DNA of 64,000 nucleotides from JAIVJG01 sp964236735 (GTDB lineage: Bacteria; Acidobacteriota; Blastocatellia; Pyrinomonadales; Pyrinomonadaceae), in assembly GCA_964236735.1 (NCBI GenBank), contig CAXSFM010000022.1, forward strand, positions 1 through 64,000, in the 5' to 3' direction. The position numbers were made by a program, and so were the translations under genes. The notes beneath the pieces were generated by a model. That model did not search any database and was not told where the DNA came from. It saw only the letters and a list, made by a program, of their open reading frames with translations. This document shows, piece by piece, positions 17,201-26,263 of the stretch (the stretch's first letter is position 1; each line of letters starts with the position of its first letter).

Positions 17201-19180
17201 GTTCGAGTAACCGAAATAAATTGTTCCGTTCGCTCCGACGCCGACCGAAGGATCGCTGTCGCCCGGTTTACTGAGCGGCACTTTGCGGACGGAGAAGGTC
17301 GTGCCGTTATCTTCGGAGACGATCACGGCCTGATTGCCGCCGCATGATTTGTTCGGCACGTAAACCGTGCCGTCGGGCGCGACTTTGATGTGGCCGTGGA
17401 TGCCGCCGCACTGCGTCAGGTCATACATCGGAATGGCGACGCCGAAGTTGAGACTGCCGTCGTCGCTGCGCGCGAGGTTGGCGTAACCGATATTCTGCGA
17501 AGCGTAATAGACGGCGTTCGGATAGCTCGTGAGCGGCCCCGTCGTCGCGCCTTTATAAGAGCCGTCGGCATTCTTCGCATACGGGCCGCTGCCGACGCTC
17601 TGGTGGTCTGCGCCCGAACCGATGCCGCCGCCTTTCGCGCCGGGCGTGTAACTCTGCCCGTCGTCGTCCGAGAATTCAAAGAGGCTCGAACCGTCAGCCG
17701 CCGCGAGTTGCGAAACGAAGGTGCGGTTGGTGCGTTGCAGGCCGTTACCCGTGCTGTTGTCTGTGTAGAGAATCGGATCGAGCGTGTTGACGTTTGTGAT
17801 GTTCTGGTTGGTCAATTCCCACGTCGCCTGCGAAGGCGAGAAACAATCGTTGAACGAGACGCGCAAAACTTCGAGACTGGCGATAAAGAGCGCCTTGCCC
17901 GTCGCCCAGTTCGTGCCGATTGACGGCTCGCCCGCGCTGTCGCCGAGACCCTGCGGCGATTGATAGTTCACGTAGCGCGGCCCGCCGACGGTCGGCGTCG
18001 GCTCGACGAAGGGCGTCGGTGTCGGCGTCGGCGTTCCCGTCACGACCGTGCAGGCGGCGTTGCCGCGCAGCGAGTAAATTTTATCGGAAGCAGCGGCGTC
18101 GGGGGCGCGGTCGGCCTGCGTATAGACGCCTGTGCCGAGACCGCCGACGAGAAACTGCGTCTGCGCGTACATGGCCGTGAGATTCTGCCCGACCGCGATG
18201 CTGCCGAAGGCTGTGTACGGAACGGTGATGATGAAACGCTTGTTCGCCGTATCCACGGAGCCGTCGGCGTCGCCTTTTTTAGTGATGCCGCCGCCGGTTC
18301 CGCTAAAGTCGCCGTACTCGTAGGTGACGGTCGAAGTCACGTCCGACTGCGCCGCGACGTAAAACTCTTTGCTGTCCGGCGTCTTGAAACGCACGCGCCA
18401 TGCTCCGTTGGGAGGCACGCTGGACAAGTCCGCGACAGTGATGACGAATGAAAGTTTGTTGTCAGCCCCCGCCGCCTCGAAGATGGAAAGCTTCGTGATG
18501 TCGAGTTGTGCATTCGCGGCTCCCGCTCCGCTCGCGTCGCCCGTCGGGTCTGTCGTCACTTCCGTGCCCGGCACGCTGCATGAAGGCGGAGTCGCCGCGG
18601 GCGTCGGCGTCGGAGTCGGCGCGGTTGAATCGCCGGGGACGACGGTTGCGCTGCCGTTGTACTGGTCGCCGGTCGTCGCGGCGAAATAAATCGCGCGCAC
18701 CGAATAAAGACCCGTGCCGGTATCCACAGGGCTGATAATCGCTTCTTCGGCTGTCCCCGGCCCGTTGCCGGAATTGCCGACCGCCGCGCCCGTACACGCA
18801 CCGACCGCGCCCGCCGCGCGCCCGCACGCGCCCTTGTGAACGACGAGATCATAATCGCTCGTGGGAAGGTTGATGTTGAGTTTGATGGAAACGTTTTTGC
18901 CTGCCCAATCCGACGGGTTGCCGGAGAGCGTGAGCGTGTAGGTGTCGCAGTTGACGCCTTCGATACAAGTTGATTCATCCTGCGACGACCCGCCCGTCGC
19001 GGTTCCCGCCCACGTCTGCGTCGCGCCGAGCGTCGGGTTGAGCGTGCCTGACGATGGACTCGAAGCGTTTGCCCTGAAAGATATGATGGAATAGACGAGA
19101 AGGCCGAGCGCCACGAAGGAGACGAGCGCCGCGCGCCGATTCACCTTCGACCTGATAAGCACGTATCTTGAGTTTTTCAT
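14255..19180 (-). CDS. Giant surface protein: sialidase-like propeller, FN3, Calx-beta, DUF4214
   Basis: 1641 residues. Signal/anchor at ~15-40; a pre-peptidase-C-like beta domain ~50-180; a module ~200-390; a BNR/sialidase-like propeller ~410-860 with Asp-box-type strands (SRDKGVTWT, SEDNGTTFS); an FN3-like unit ~870-940; a second copy of the ~190-residue module ~950-1140; a ~90-residue Thr-Pro linker; a Calx-beta domain ~1245-1350; and a C-terminal DUF4214-like domain (HYHDFLYRQSDQSGEDFWTN, shown as 20 residues). Catalytic residues for glycan cleavage cannot be confirmed. It is exported; the DUF4214 end resembles that of the 27128-29999 protein. Start ATG 19180 with GGGAAG upstream. A long structured leader precedes it and a strong terminator follows, so it is a single-gene unit. 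Confidence 0.85.
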   Translation of the reverse strand: MKNSRYVLIRSKVNRRAALVSFVALGLLVYSIISFRANASSPSSGTLNPTLGATQTWAGTATGGSSQDESTCIEGVNCDTYTLTLSGNPSDWAGKNVSIKLNINLPTSDYDLVVHKGACGRAAGAVGACTGAAVGNSGNGPGTAEEAIISPVDTGTGLYSVRAIYFAATTGDQYNGSATVVPGDSTAPTPTPTPAATPPSCSVPGTEVTTDPTGDASGAGAANAQLDITKLSIFEAAGADNKLSFVITVADLSSVPPNGAWRVRFKTPDSKEFYVAAQSDVTSTVTYEYGDFSGTGGGITKKGDADGSVDTANKRFIITVPYTAFGSIAVGQNLTAMYAQTQFLVGGLGTGVYTQADRAPDAAASDKIYSLRGNAACTVVTGTPTPTPTPFVEPTPTVGGPRYVNYQSPQGLGDSAGEPSIGTNWATGKALFIASLEVLRVSFNDCFSPSQATWELTNQNITNVNTLDPILYTDNSTGNGLQRTNRTFVSQLAAADGSSLFEFSDDDGQSYTPGAKGGGIGSGADHQSVGSGPYAKNADGSYKGATTGPLTSYPNAVYYASQNIGYANLARSDDGSLNFGVAIPMYDLTQCGGIHGHIKVAPDGTVYVPNKSCGGNQAVIVSEDNGTTFSVRKVPLSKPGDSDPSVGVGANGTIYFGYSNVDGRPRIAVSRDKGVTWTDDQNVGATFNIKSTVFPQVVAGDDDRAAFFFLGTNMPEGRDGDTAGDTDTTKAFNGTWYGYIATTYDGGKTYVTTNATPKDPVQRGVVCTIGTTCPSGTRNLLDFNDVTMDEKGRVLAAYADGCITNECIQGKDKNNDGLNSTRFDNDGTDKATIIRQTGGKTLRAQFDTTGVSVPRQPLTTAEYNPDTASVTVRWQQPDSDAPITGYIVYRTRGGQESAIANVGPNVFSYVDTTGTATDRYRVAAVSSAGQSPATCGTVAPTVLQSPCTAPGRTVIQDDFDSAPNVPASPELDIKTVSVAEPIQSDSVNRLVFTMKVGQSTTGQAPPNSQWFIIWSRQMPEPQFDRYYVAMKSDATGAVRYEYGKFGIPLATTDPDPNANMAIKLGDADSGSYNATTGVITITLANSKAENVQAGQSLSAINARTFLNQPEQVMKSQRTAADITGEGNYTLSGSSTCPTGEPSPTPTPTATPTPTATPTPTPTATPTPTPTATPTPTPTPTPTATPTPTPTATPTPTPTATPTPTPTATPTPTPPPTSTFQFSSASYPVQEDQTFVTITVTRAGVTSTRATVDYNSNDGTAKQKGDFTLATGQLVFEAGDTQKTFNFLVNEDAYVEGIERATLVLSNPTGGTTLGVTSTAEVVIADDASEGTSNPIDDSRIFASQHYHDFLYRQSDQSGEDFWTNSIESCGAGNAQCRQERRVDMSTAFFLSIEFQQTGYFVIRTNKAAFGNAKSNPRYLPYLRDQREIGDGVIVGQAGYQQQLDTNKQKYLEDFVTRAEFVAQFPQGSTAANYVDKLFTNTGVTPTTAERNAAISAYGTGNLAGRTAALKSVADSDSVYIAQYNPAFVLLQYYGYLRRNPDDAPDNNFSGYDFWLAKMNQFTQPGENVRDEQVALARVRRAEMVRAFIESLEYRQRFYGASGGNQQGPGEVADTAQRWRMQLADSLRFIHATPFKADSLAE
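15535..15765 (-). repeat. Thr-Pro coding microsatellite
   Basis: Hexamer-like repeat (GTCGGC/GTTGGC variants on the plus strand) encoding alternating Thr-Pro with Ala interruptions on the minus strand. It is the linker between domains of the giant surface protein; a shorter version (28690-28815) does the same in the second DUF4214 gene. Length is likely to vary by slippage. Confidence 0.85.
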
Positions 19181-19582
19181 TTATCTTACTTCCCTTTTCT
19201 GGACATGTGGGCGCCGGACGCATCCGCCCGGCAGGGTCAAGAGCTACAACGTCCACGCGGAGTAATGTCTCTGCGGGGCGCAACGAGGAGTCGCATAAAG
19301 AAATTGCCCGTTGATGAGTGACACTCATCAACAGCGACTGCGGTGATGCCCGGCCAACACACATCGAGGGTTGTCGGGCAACTCACAGACATCTCCGCTT
19401 GACAGCGGAATGCTCCGTTAAAAATCAACCGGAGTTTCTCTGATTCAACAAACGTGAAAAGTTTCGTATTCAGACGCAGCTCGTGTCGGGAAGCAGACGG
19501 GACGGGGAGAGCCGTCTGCAACGAACTGTTAAATTGGTCGGGTTTATGGCGCGTTAAAATTAACATTCGCGTTTTCCAGTTG
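19181..19582 (-). promoter_or_regulatory. Long structured leader region upstream of the giant surface-protein gene
   Basis: 402 bases without a convincing gene. On the minus strand, CGGGCA (19375-19380, plus coordinates) can pair with TGCCCG (19347-19352) with CAAC/GTTG inside, or, extended by one base, with TTGCCCG (19304-19310): two mutually exclusive stems. Between them lies GTTGATGAGTG/CACTCATCAAC (19310-19332), a perfect 11-base-arm palindrome around one base. A further small hairpin, CCGCT/AGCGG, lies near 19395-19410. This layout suits an attenuator or riboswitch, but it matches no class I can name. No clear promoter boxes were identified. Confidence 0.4.
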
Positions 19583-20146
19583 TCAAAGCGGCGGACGCTC
19601 CGAACGTTCGTGTTTGGACGGCGCAGGCGAATGCCTTGGAGCATCTTCGTCGTCATCGTCTTCGACGGCCTGACCGGAACGCTTGACCGAGAGAGAAGTC
19701 AGATACTGCGGGTCACGCCCCTGCGCGATCAGATAGTAACCGGGCTTCTCTCGCCCCGGCTTGACCTCCCACGTATATCTTGAAAAGCCGGCGGTCTTCT
19801 CGGCGTGCGCTTCCTTTAGTTCGCCTATTTCGGTGTAGCGCATCCGTCGCCCAGCGTCGCGCGCGAGCGCGGTAACATAACGCACACGATAATCCCCGTC
19901 ATAGCCGATGAGGAGAGAAGCGAAGCGCGCGTCGTCTTTCAACGACCACACTTCCTGCCGCCCGTGTTCCTCTCGCTCCAGCTTTCCCATCTTTTGCACG
20001 CGGCCATGCACGGCATCGCGGCTCATGCCGGGACTGATGCCGAGCACATCGCCGCGCGTTTTCCCCGAAACATGCGGCGCGCTGAAAGCCAACACGAAGA
20101 GAACACAGCAGAGGACAAGTATTTTTTTATTCATGCTTAAACTCAT
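19583..20146 (-). CDS. Secreted protein of unknown function
   Basis: 187 residues from ATG 20146 (MSLSMNKKI); an alternative is ATG 20134, and the frame extends upstream to 20290 without support. Signal peptide with core LVLCCVLFVLAFSA, cleavage near VSG. The mature part starts GDVLGISPGMSRDAVHGRV, a short 'once-through' repeat pattern (GMSxxxVxxR) seen in small outer-surface proteins, then WSLKDDARFASLLIGYD and beta strands. The tail is acidic then Pro/Ser/Arg-rich. No named family recognised. Confidence 0.7.
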   Translation of the reverse strand: MSLSMNKKILVLCCVLFVLAFSAPHVSGKTRGDVLGISPGMSRDAVHGRVQKMGKLEREEHGRQEVWSLKDDARFASLLIGYDGDYRVRYVTALARDAGRRMRYTEIGELKEAHAEKTAGFSRYTWEVKPGREKPGYYLIAQGRDPQYLTSLSVKRSGQAVEDDDDEDAPRHSPAPSKHERSERPPL

Positions 20147-20444
20147 GACCAACTGGCGAAACACACGTTTCGCAAATCGTCGTTTAATCCCTGTATCTGA
20201 CTGGCATGATTGAACGATGCTTACTCTAATTTCAAGTGGTTGAGAAAAACTTGAATTGCCAGATGCATTATCTTCGCAACGTAAACGCAATTTTTGCAGC
20301 CCTGCGGCTGACGCTGTCGTTTTATAGCGGGTTGCACTTGGGTGTGAACTCCGTCAGTACCGCGAGCGGTAGCGAGCGGGTCTGCTTACCAAGCGAAACC
20401 CGCTCGCTACCGCTCGCGGTACTGATTATTTACAAAACGGGGCA
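20147..20444. other. Intergenic region with REP-like hairpin
   Basis: 298 bases. Besides the repeat at 20354-20425, nothing is seen except A/T-rich stretches that could include the promoter of the 20146 gene (no box pair good enough to call). Confidence 0.5.
20354..20425. repeat. REP-like inverted repeat, copy 2
   Basis: Perfect 28-base arms (20354-20381 and 20398-20425, starting TCAGTACCGCGAGCGG) around a 16-base loop that again contains TACCA. Same element as at 2695-2768. Confidence 0.9.
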
Positions 20445-22037
20445 TCACTGCCCGATGAGGTCGCGCCGCACGAAGAGGACGAGTTCGACGCCGGGACGTA
20501 GCGGATACAGTCCGCCGTCCTGCGCGTAATTCGCGCCGAGCACGGCACGCAGTTTCTCAATCTCCTGTTCCCTGCCGACGACGATGGGCGTCTGCGTCGC
20601 ATCGTAGGATGCCCTGACGCCGGAGTCGAAGGCGACGCCGTGCCAGTCGCGGAAGTACCACGGCAGCGGCCAGTATTCCGGCGTCGAGAGACTGATGGCG
20701 GTCTCCTTCCCCTTGCCCGTGCGCGCCGAGAGGCGTTCAATCTCGCTCACGAGATTGAGCATTCCGCGCTTCGTGTGTGAATAGACGTAAGGATATTGGT
20801 CGTTATCGTATTCGACAAAATTGAGTATCACTGCCTGATACGCGCAGACCGCGACGGCGAGCGCGGCAAGGGCAAGCGCAGGCAGAGAGCTTCTCATCCG
20901 CCGCCGCGACCACACGCTCAAGACCTGCACGCCGTAGCCCGCGATGATCGCCATCGGGATGGTGAAGTTCAACATCAGCCACGGCGTCTTGTATGGAATC
21001 AGCGAGTAGGCAAGGAACATCCCGAACGCCCAAGCACCGGCGAAGACGGCGAAGCGGTTCTTAAATTTTTCAAACAGCGCGACGGTTGCGCCAACGACAG
21101 CCAGCAAAATAATCGGCGCTTCTTCCTGCTTCAACCAGATGGCGTATGTCTCGAACGGCTTGCTGTGAAAATCACTCGTGCCCGTATCTCTCCATTTCAC
21201 TAACGCCAAGAAAGCATCCGTGATGCCTTTGCTGTTCGTGAAGAACGATGAGTATAAGAGGACGTTGATCACCGCGAAGAGCGTGAGTCCCGACAGTAAA
21301 AGCAATGCCGTCTGCTCTCCCGTGCCGCCAAACGGCGCGAAGAGACCGCGCCTGCTCAAGCCGCCACCACCACTCCCCTCCATGAGCCGCACATAAGTCC
21401 ACGCCACCAACGTCGCCAGCATCAGCACGCCTGCCGTGACGAAGTGCGTCTCCTTCGTCGCAAAAAGCAGCCCGGCGGATGCGGCGGCGAGCAGCAGGTA
21501 ACGCTCCTTGCCGGTCTCGTAAAACCAGAGCGCGGCGACGACGATGCCGAGCGTGAAGAAGACGAACAGCGATTCATGTATGAAGTAGCGCGAGTTATAG
21601 ACCGCGCCCGGCGAGACCGCGATGAGCGTCGCCGCGACGAGCGCGCCGATTGTGCCGATGTAGCGACGCAGGCACAGCGTCAGCCACACCGTCCCCAGGC
21701 CGAAGAGAATCGGCACGAGCCGTATCACGAACGTCTTCAAACCGAAGACGGCGACGAACGGGAGCGTGATGTAATAGAGCGAAGGGCCATGATAGTTCGC
21801 GGGGTCGTAATGATAGACGCCCTGTCGGAGCAAGCTCGTCAGAAAAAATCCGTTGACGCCCTCATCGTGATGCAGAGGATTCAACTCCGGCGCGTAGAGA
21901 CGCAACAGCGCGGCGACGAGCATGACTGCCACGCACGCGATGAGCCACGCTCTGTCCGTCAACTCCGGCGGCGCGATGGGCAGTTCATTCGTCGCACGAT
22001 TTCGCGCGGAGGATGTCCGTCCGTGTGTCGTCTTCAT
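20445..22037 (-). CDS. TIGR03663-type polytopic membrane protein (Agl23-like, GT-C fold)
   Basis: 530 residues from ATG 22037 (MKTTHGRT); the frame continues upstream to 22355 but that part overlaps the previous gene and reads as low-quality Arg/Ser-rich sequence. About ten membrane helices. The signature is LNPLHHDEGVNGFF after the first helix, with HHDE in the first outside loop, as in GT-C/PMT-like enzymes where the acidic residue binds metal or donor; YHGPSLYY follows. Members are annotated as flippase-associated or glycosyltransferase family 39-like. It likely acts on lipid-linked sugars at the cytoplasmic membrane. It starts 22 bases after the upstream membrane-protein gene, so the two form an operon. 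Confidence 0.85.
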   Translation of the reverse strand: MKTTHGRTSSARNRATNELPIAPPELTDRAWLIACVAVMLVAALLRLYAPELNPLHHDEGVNGFFLTSLLRQGVYHYDPANYHGPSLYYITLPFVAVFGLKTFVIRLVPILFGLGTVWLTLCLRRYIGTIGALVAATLIAVSPGAVYNSRYFIHESLFVFFTLGIVVAALWFYETGKERYLLLAAASAGLLFATKETHFVTAGVLMLATLVAWTYVRLMEGSGGGGLSRRGLFAPFGGTGEQTALLLLSGLTLFAVINVLLYSSFFTNSKGITDAFLALVKWRDTGTSDFHSKPFETYAIWLKQEEAPIILLAVVGATVALFEKFKNRFAVFAGAWAFGMFLAYSLIPYKTPWLMLNFTIPMAIIAGYGVQVLSVWSRRRMRSSLPALALAALAVAVCAYQAVILNFVEYDNDQYPYVYSHTKRGMLNLVSEIERLSARTGKGKETAISLSTPEYWPLPWYFRDWHGVAFDSGVRASYDATQTPIVVGREQEIEKLRAVLGANYAQDGGLYPLRPGVELVLFVRRDLIGQ

Positions 22038-22059
22038 ACCCGCATTCGCTGGCGCGCTT

Positions 22060-24273
22060 TTACGGCGTCGTTGTTGTTTTGTAGAGGCGGTAGGCACCTG
22101 CTTCTCCAACCTTTGTATAATTTTTGAAGAACGCTTCGTTGATCTGCTGTCCGGTCTTCGCCAACTCGTCGCGCTCAAGCGGCCCGACGACGACATACTC
22201 GATGCCTTCGCGCTTGAGCAAGCTCGACGCATCCGGCGCGCCCGTGTAAATGCGTTTGAGTTCCGCCACGCGCTCCGTGTCGTCAATCCCGTGCGACCAG
22301 AGATGCCCGGCGTAACCGAGAAACGTGCGGCGGCCAGATAAATAGGACGGGTCATTATAAGTCGGCGCGTGCAGAATCAGTGAGCGCGGCGCGGTCTCGC
22401 GCTTGATGATTTCCGACAGCGCGACGCCGTCCGCCTCAAACACTCGACGCTCCGACGCGCTCGATGCGACGCGCCACACGTCGAGCGCGCCCGATAGTGT
22501 CAACACTATCAACATCGCCACAGACGCCGCGCGCCACGCCGCACCGCTCCGCCACAGACGCGCGAGAAGAAGCGCGACGAGCGGCGCGGATGCGATCCAC
22601 CAGTAAAAAATCACCTTGATGTTATCCCACACCCACGGCGACATTTTGACGAGATTCGGCACGATGAAGCAGAGCGCGAACGGCAAGTAAAAATAGAGCA
22701 GACGCTGCGGCACGACGCGCCCGCTTCCACGCCACAGCAAGGCCGCGACGAGCAGAGGGATGAACAGCCCCGTGTTCTTCAGCCAGAACCAGAAGACGTT
22801 CGACGTGCCGTGATTCCAACCGAACTCCCAACCGAAAAACTGCGACGCGCGCACCGCGCTGCTATGCGTCGCCCACAGCATCTGCGGCACAGCGATGACG
22901 AGCGCGGCGATGAAGAAGACGAGCCACGGACGAAAACTCTCGAACAACTTCATCCACGCGAAGCCTTCGCTCGACGAAGCATCGCCGACTGTTCCACGCC
23001 AATCCGCAAAGAGCAGCGACAGGCATCCGCCCATCGTCATCATCACGACGAAACTATGCGCGTGGACGAGCGGCAACATGCCGGCGATGATTCCAGCCGC
23101 AAACATTTGAGGAAAGGCAAAGGGCAAAAGGTAAAAGGTAAAAGACGAATCAGACATCAACGGCGTCGGCCTGTTAATCAACGGCTCGTTCGTCTTCAAC
23201 TTAACAGACGCGCTCGCTCCTTCGCTGGCCTGCTTTCGCTTCTTGCCTGCCCTCTCTTTCCGCTTCTTTACTTCAGACAGCTTCCCTTCATCTTCACTTT
23301 TGCCTTTTGCCTTTTTACTTTTGCTTTTGCTTTCCGCCATCTCAAGCGACTGCCACCAAAGCGTCCACACGACGAGCGCGAGCGGAATGCCGAGCAGCAG
23401 GCCGCGCTGTGGTATGAGCAACGTCGTCATGGCATTGCCCCAGCGATACCCGATGTGCCCCATGATCGTGTAATCATGCGGCAAGGCCGTGAGCAACTCG
23501 AAGACGCCGTGCCCGCTCCGGCTCGTGTCGGCGAAGAGTTCCGTCCAGCCGAAGCCGCCGCTCAAGAGGACGAGCGCGGGAGTTATCAACGCTGCGGTTG
23601 TGTCGCCCGTCAACTTCAACGCCCAGCGATGAAGCAGCCCTGTCAGCGAGAGCGCGAGCACGAAGTTCTGCCAGAAGAGCGCGCCCTGCAAGGATGCGCC
23701 CGCGCGCACGAACATCGCCGCCACGAAATCAATGATGAACGGATAGGTCAGTCGCACGCCCGCAAACTCCGTGTGCTGCGGCGGAAAATTTGCGCCGTGC
23801 GCGAAGCCCGTGATGATGGACAGGTGAAAGGGGAGGTCGCCGATGTTGTTGTCAACGCCCGTGAAAACGCCTCCCGGATTTTGATACATCGCGCGGTCGA
23901 AGGTGAACCAGAATAATAATGCAACGAGCAGGTAAAAAATTAGAGCGCCCGTCGCGCCGCCTCTGCCCGGACGTGTGAGCGCGGCACGCACGACACGCGC
24001 ACTCTCAACGATGTCAACGTTGATACGCTCGCGCCATTCGCGGCGCGCGAGCAAAACGAGCGGCGCGGCGACGAGCAAACCCGTGAGCGCGAGCGAGACG
24101 GGCGTCAGTCCGATCAGCGATGCGATGACGAACCCGACGAGTCCGAGCGCGGCGAAGCCCGTACATGCGCCTGCACACAGGCGCGACAGAAAAAGCGCGT
24201 CCGGGTCATAGAGATAAGTCAGCAGTGTCGCACTCGTTATGGCGACGAGCGCGAGCAAGAAAGCGAAGGGCAT
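22060..24273 (-). CDS. Large polytopic membrane protein, possible GT-C glycosyltransferase
   Basis: 737 residues from ATG 24273 (MPFAFLLAL); an ATG at 24336 adds 21 residues that look like a local duplication and has no ribosome site. More than ten hydrophobic helices. The first outside loop has GVDNNIGDLPFHLSIITGF, with an acidic pair and DLPFH suggestive of GT-C enzymes. A soluble C-terminal part contains YLSGRRTFLGYAGHLWSHG. Between helices, residues ~315-395 form a Lys/Ser/Glu-rich insert ending SFTFYLLPFAF, encoded by a copy of an intergenic hairpin repeat (23111-23335). Paired with the TIGR03663-type gene downstream. Confidence 0.75.
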   Translation of the reverse strand: MPFAFLLALVAITSATLLTYLYDPDALFLSRLCAGACTGFAALGLVGFVIASLIGLTPVSLALTGLLVAAPLVLLARREWRERINVDIVESARVVRAALTRPGRGGATGALIFYLLVALLFWFTFDRAMYQNPGGVFTGVDNNIGDLPFHLSIITGFAHGANFPPQHTEFAGVRLTYPFIIDFVAAMFVRAGASLQGALFWQNFVLALSLTGLLHRWALKLTGDTTAALITPALVLLSGGFGWTELFADTSRSGHGVFELLTALPHDYTIMGHIGYRWGNAMTTLLIPQRGLLLGIPLALVVWTLWWQSLEMAESKSKSKKAKGKSEDEGKLSEVKKRKERAGKKRKQASEGASASVKLKTNEPLINRPTPLMSDSSFTFYLLPFAFPQMFAAGIIAGMLPLVHAHSFVVMMTMGGCLSLLFADWRGTVGDASSSEGFAWMKLFESFRPWLVFFIAALVIAVPQMLWATHSSAVRASQFFGWEFGWNHGTSNVFWFWLKNTGLFIPLLVAALLWRGSGRVVPQRLLYFYLPFALCFIVPNLVKMSPWVWDNIKVIFYWWIASAPLVALLLARLWRSGAAWRAASVAMLIVLTLSGALDVWRVASSASERRVFEADGVALSEIIKRETAPRSLILHAPTYNDPSYLSGRRTFLGYAGHLWSHGIDDTERVAELKRIYTGAPDASSLLKREGIEYVVVGPLERDELAKTGQQINEAFFKNYTKVGEAGAYRLYKTTTTP
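23111..23335. repeat. AAAAGGT-word inverted repeat inside a coding region
   Basis: Left arm 23111-23149 (GGCAAAAGGTAAAAGG words) and right arm 23287-23335 (CTTTTGCCTTTT words) flank ~137 bases. The right arm is nearly identical to the arm at 32909-32949 in an intergenic hairpin. Here both arms are translated in frame as part of the membrane protein at 22060-24273. Confidence 0.7.
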
Positions 24274-24535
24274 AGTATGAAAACGTGCTTGATGAAAACG
24301 TGTGCGTTGCAAACGAGCGTCGCTCGTGTCAAACATCCGAACTCAGCGCGCGTTGAAAATCGTGCCGGGCGTCGGCGTCGCGATTATACGCGCACAGCAT
24401 CCCGCGTTGGCAAAGCGTCTGTGCCAGAAAGACGCGCCTGCTGGACAAGTGCGAACGCGGAATGCTTAGATGTCAGTTCAGCGAAACACTAACATCCAAC
24501 ATCCAGCAACTAACATCTTTTTCGAGGTTTGATTC
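24274..24535. other. Divergent intergenic region
   Basis: Lies between the minus-strand membrane protein and ychF. Contains a local duplication (GAAAACGTG near 24279 and 24294) and, at 24480-24525, a run of CTAACATCCAACATCC words like a solo repeat arm. GAGG at 24527-24530 serves ychF. No confident promoter pair. Confidence 0.4.
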
Positions 24536-25636
<1,101 letters not shown>

Positions 25637-25687
25637 GAACCGGCCTGCCTCACGCAACTTCTTAAACTATTTTGCCCGTCAATTGGC

Positions 25688-26263
25688 TCAGGAGGTTTGG
25701 CTGGCGCGCAAGGCCAGTTCAAGTTTATCTGCGTGCCCCTTGATTTTGTCGGCCTTGTCGAGACCGTTGATGATGCGCCGCGCGTTCCTGTAATCGGAGG
25801 CCGACTCGTTAATGTAATCCAGCAACGCTTTGCCCGTGAATAAACCCTGCCTCATGCCGAGACTGGCGATCTTGTAACTGATGCCGGGGTCGAGCGAAAG
25901 CAGTGGCGTCGTCACGAGGTCAACGCTCAGACGCTGCGAGAACTTACGGTAATTGGCGCGCCCGGTGATCTGCACGTAGCCGCGCCCCTTGTACCTCATC
26001 CCGTCGCCCTTCACCGTGTTGCCGAGGTCGCGGCGGCCTTCGTACGCCTTCCCGCTGGCGAACTCCTCAATCGGATGCCAACGTTCCGCGCACTCATGCT
26101 TGATGGTCGCCATCATGTAGGCGATCCAGCGCACGTCAGTCATGGCCGGGTCGTTCTCGATGAAGCCGAGCAACTGTTCGATGCCTTCAACCTGACTCTG
26201 TGTGAGTTTCTCGTTGAAGCGAGACTTGTACTCGTCGAAGAATTTTTTGCGGTCGAATTTCAT
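25688..26263 (-). CDS. GH19 chitinase/endolysin-like muramidase
   Basis: 191 residues. Lysozyme-like fold typical of glycoside hydrolase 19 and phage-type endolysins: a catalytic-type Glu in MATIKHECAERWHP (about residue 55), and YKGRGYVQITGRANYRK, the conserved substrate-cleft motif (GRG.VQITGR.NY). No signal peptide, so export would need a holin, another route, or cell lysis. It could cleave peptidoglycan or chitin. No phage genes surround it, but the adjacent 864-base gap holds a decayed gene. ATG 26263 lacks a strong Shine-Dalgarno. Confidence 0.8.
   Translation of the reverse strand: MKFDRKKFFDEYKSRFNEKLTQSQVEGIEQLLGFIENDPAMTDVRWIAYMMATIKHECAERWHPIEEFASGKAYEGRRDLGNTVKGDGMRYKGRGYVQITGRANYRKFSQRLSVDLVTTPLLSLDPGISYKIASLGMRQGLFTGKALLDYINESASDYRNARRIINGLDKADKIKGHADKLELALRASQTS

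Noticed and set aside
22038..22355. 106-residue N-terminal extension of the TIGR03663-type protein
   Set aside because: Overlaps the upstream gene and is Arg/Ser-rich shadow sequence; family start region begins at ATG 22037.
22810..23916. 368-codon plus-strand frame
   Set aside because: Antisense to the membrane-protein gene; Arg/Glu-rich shadow translation without domain features.
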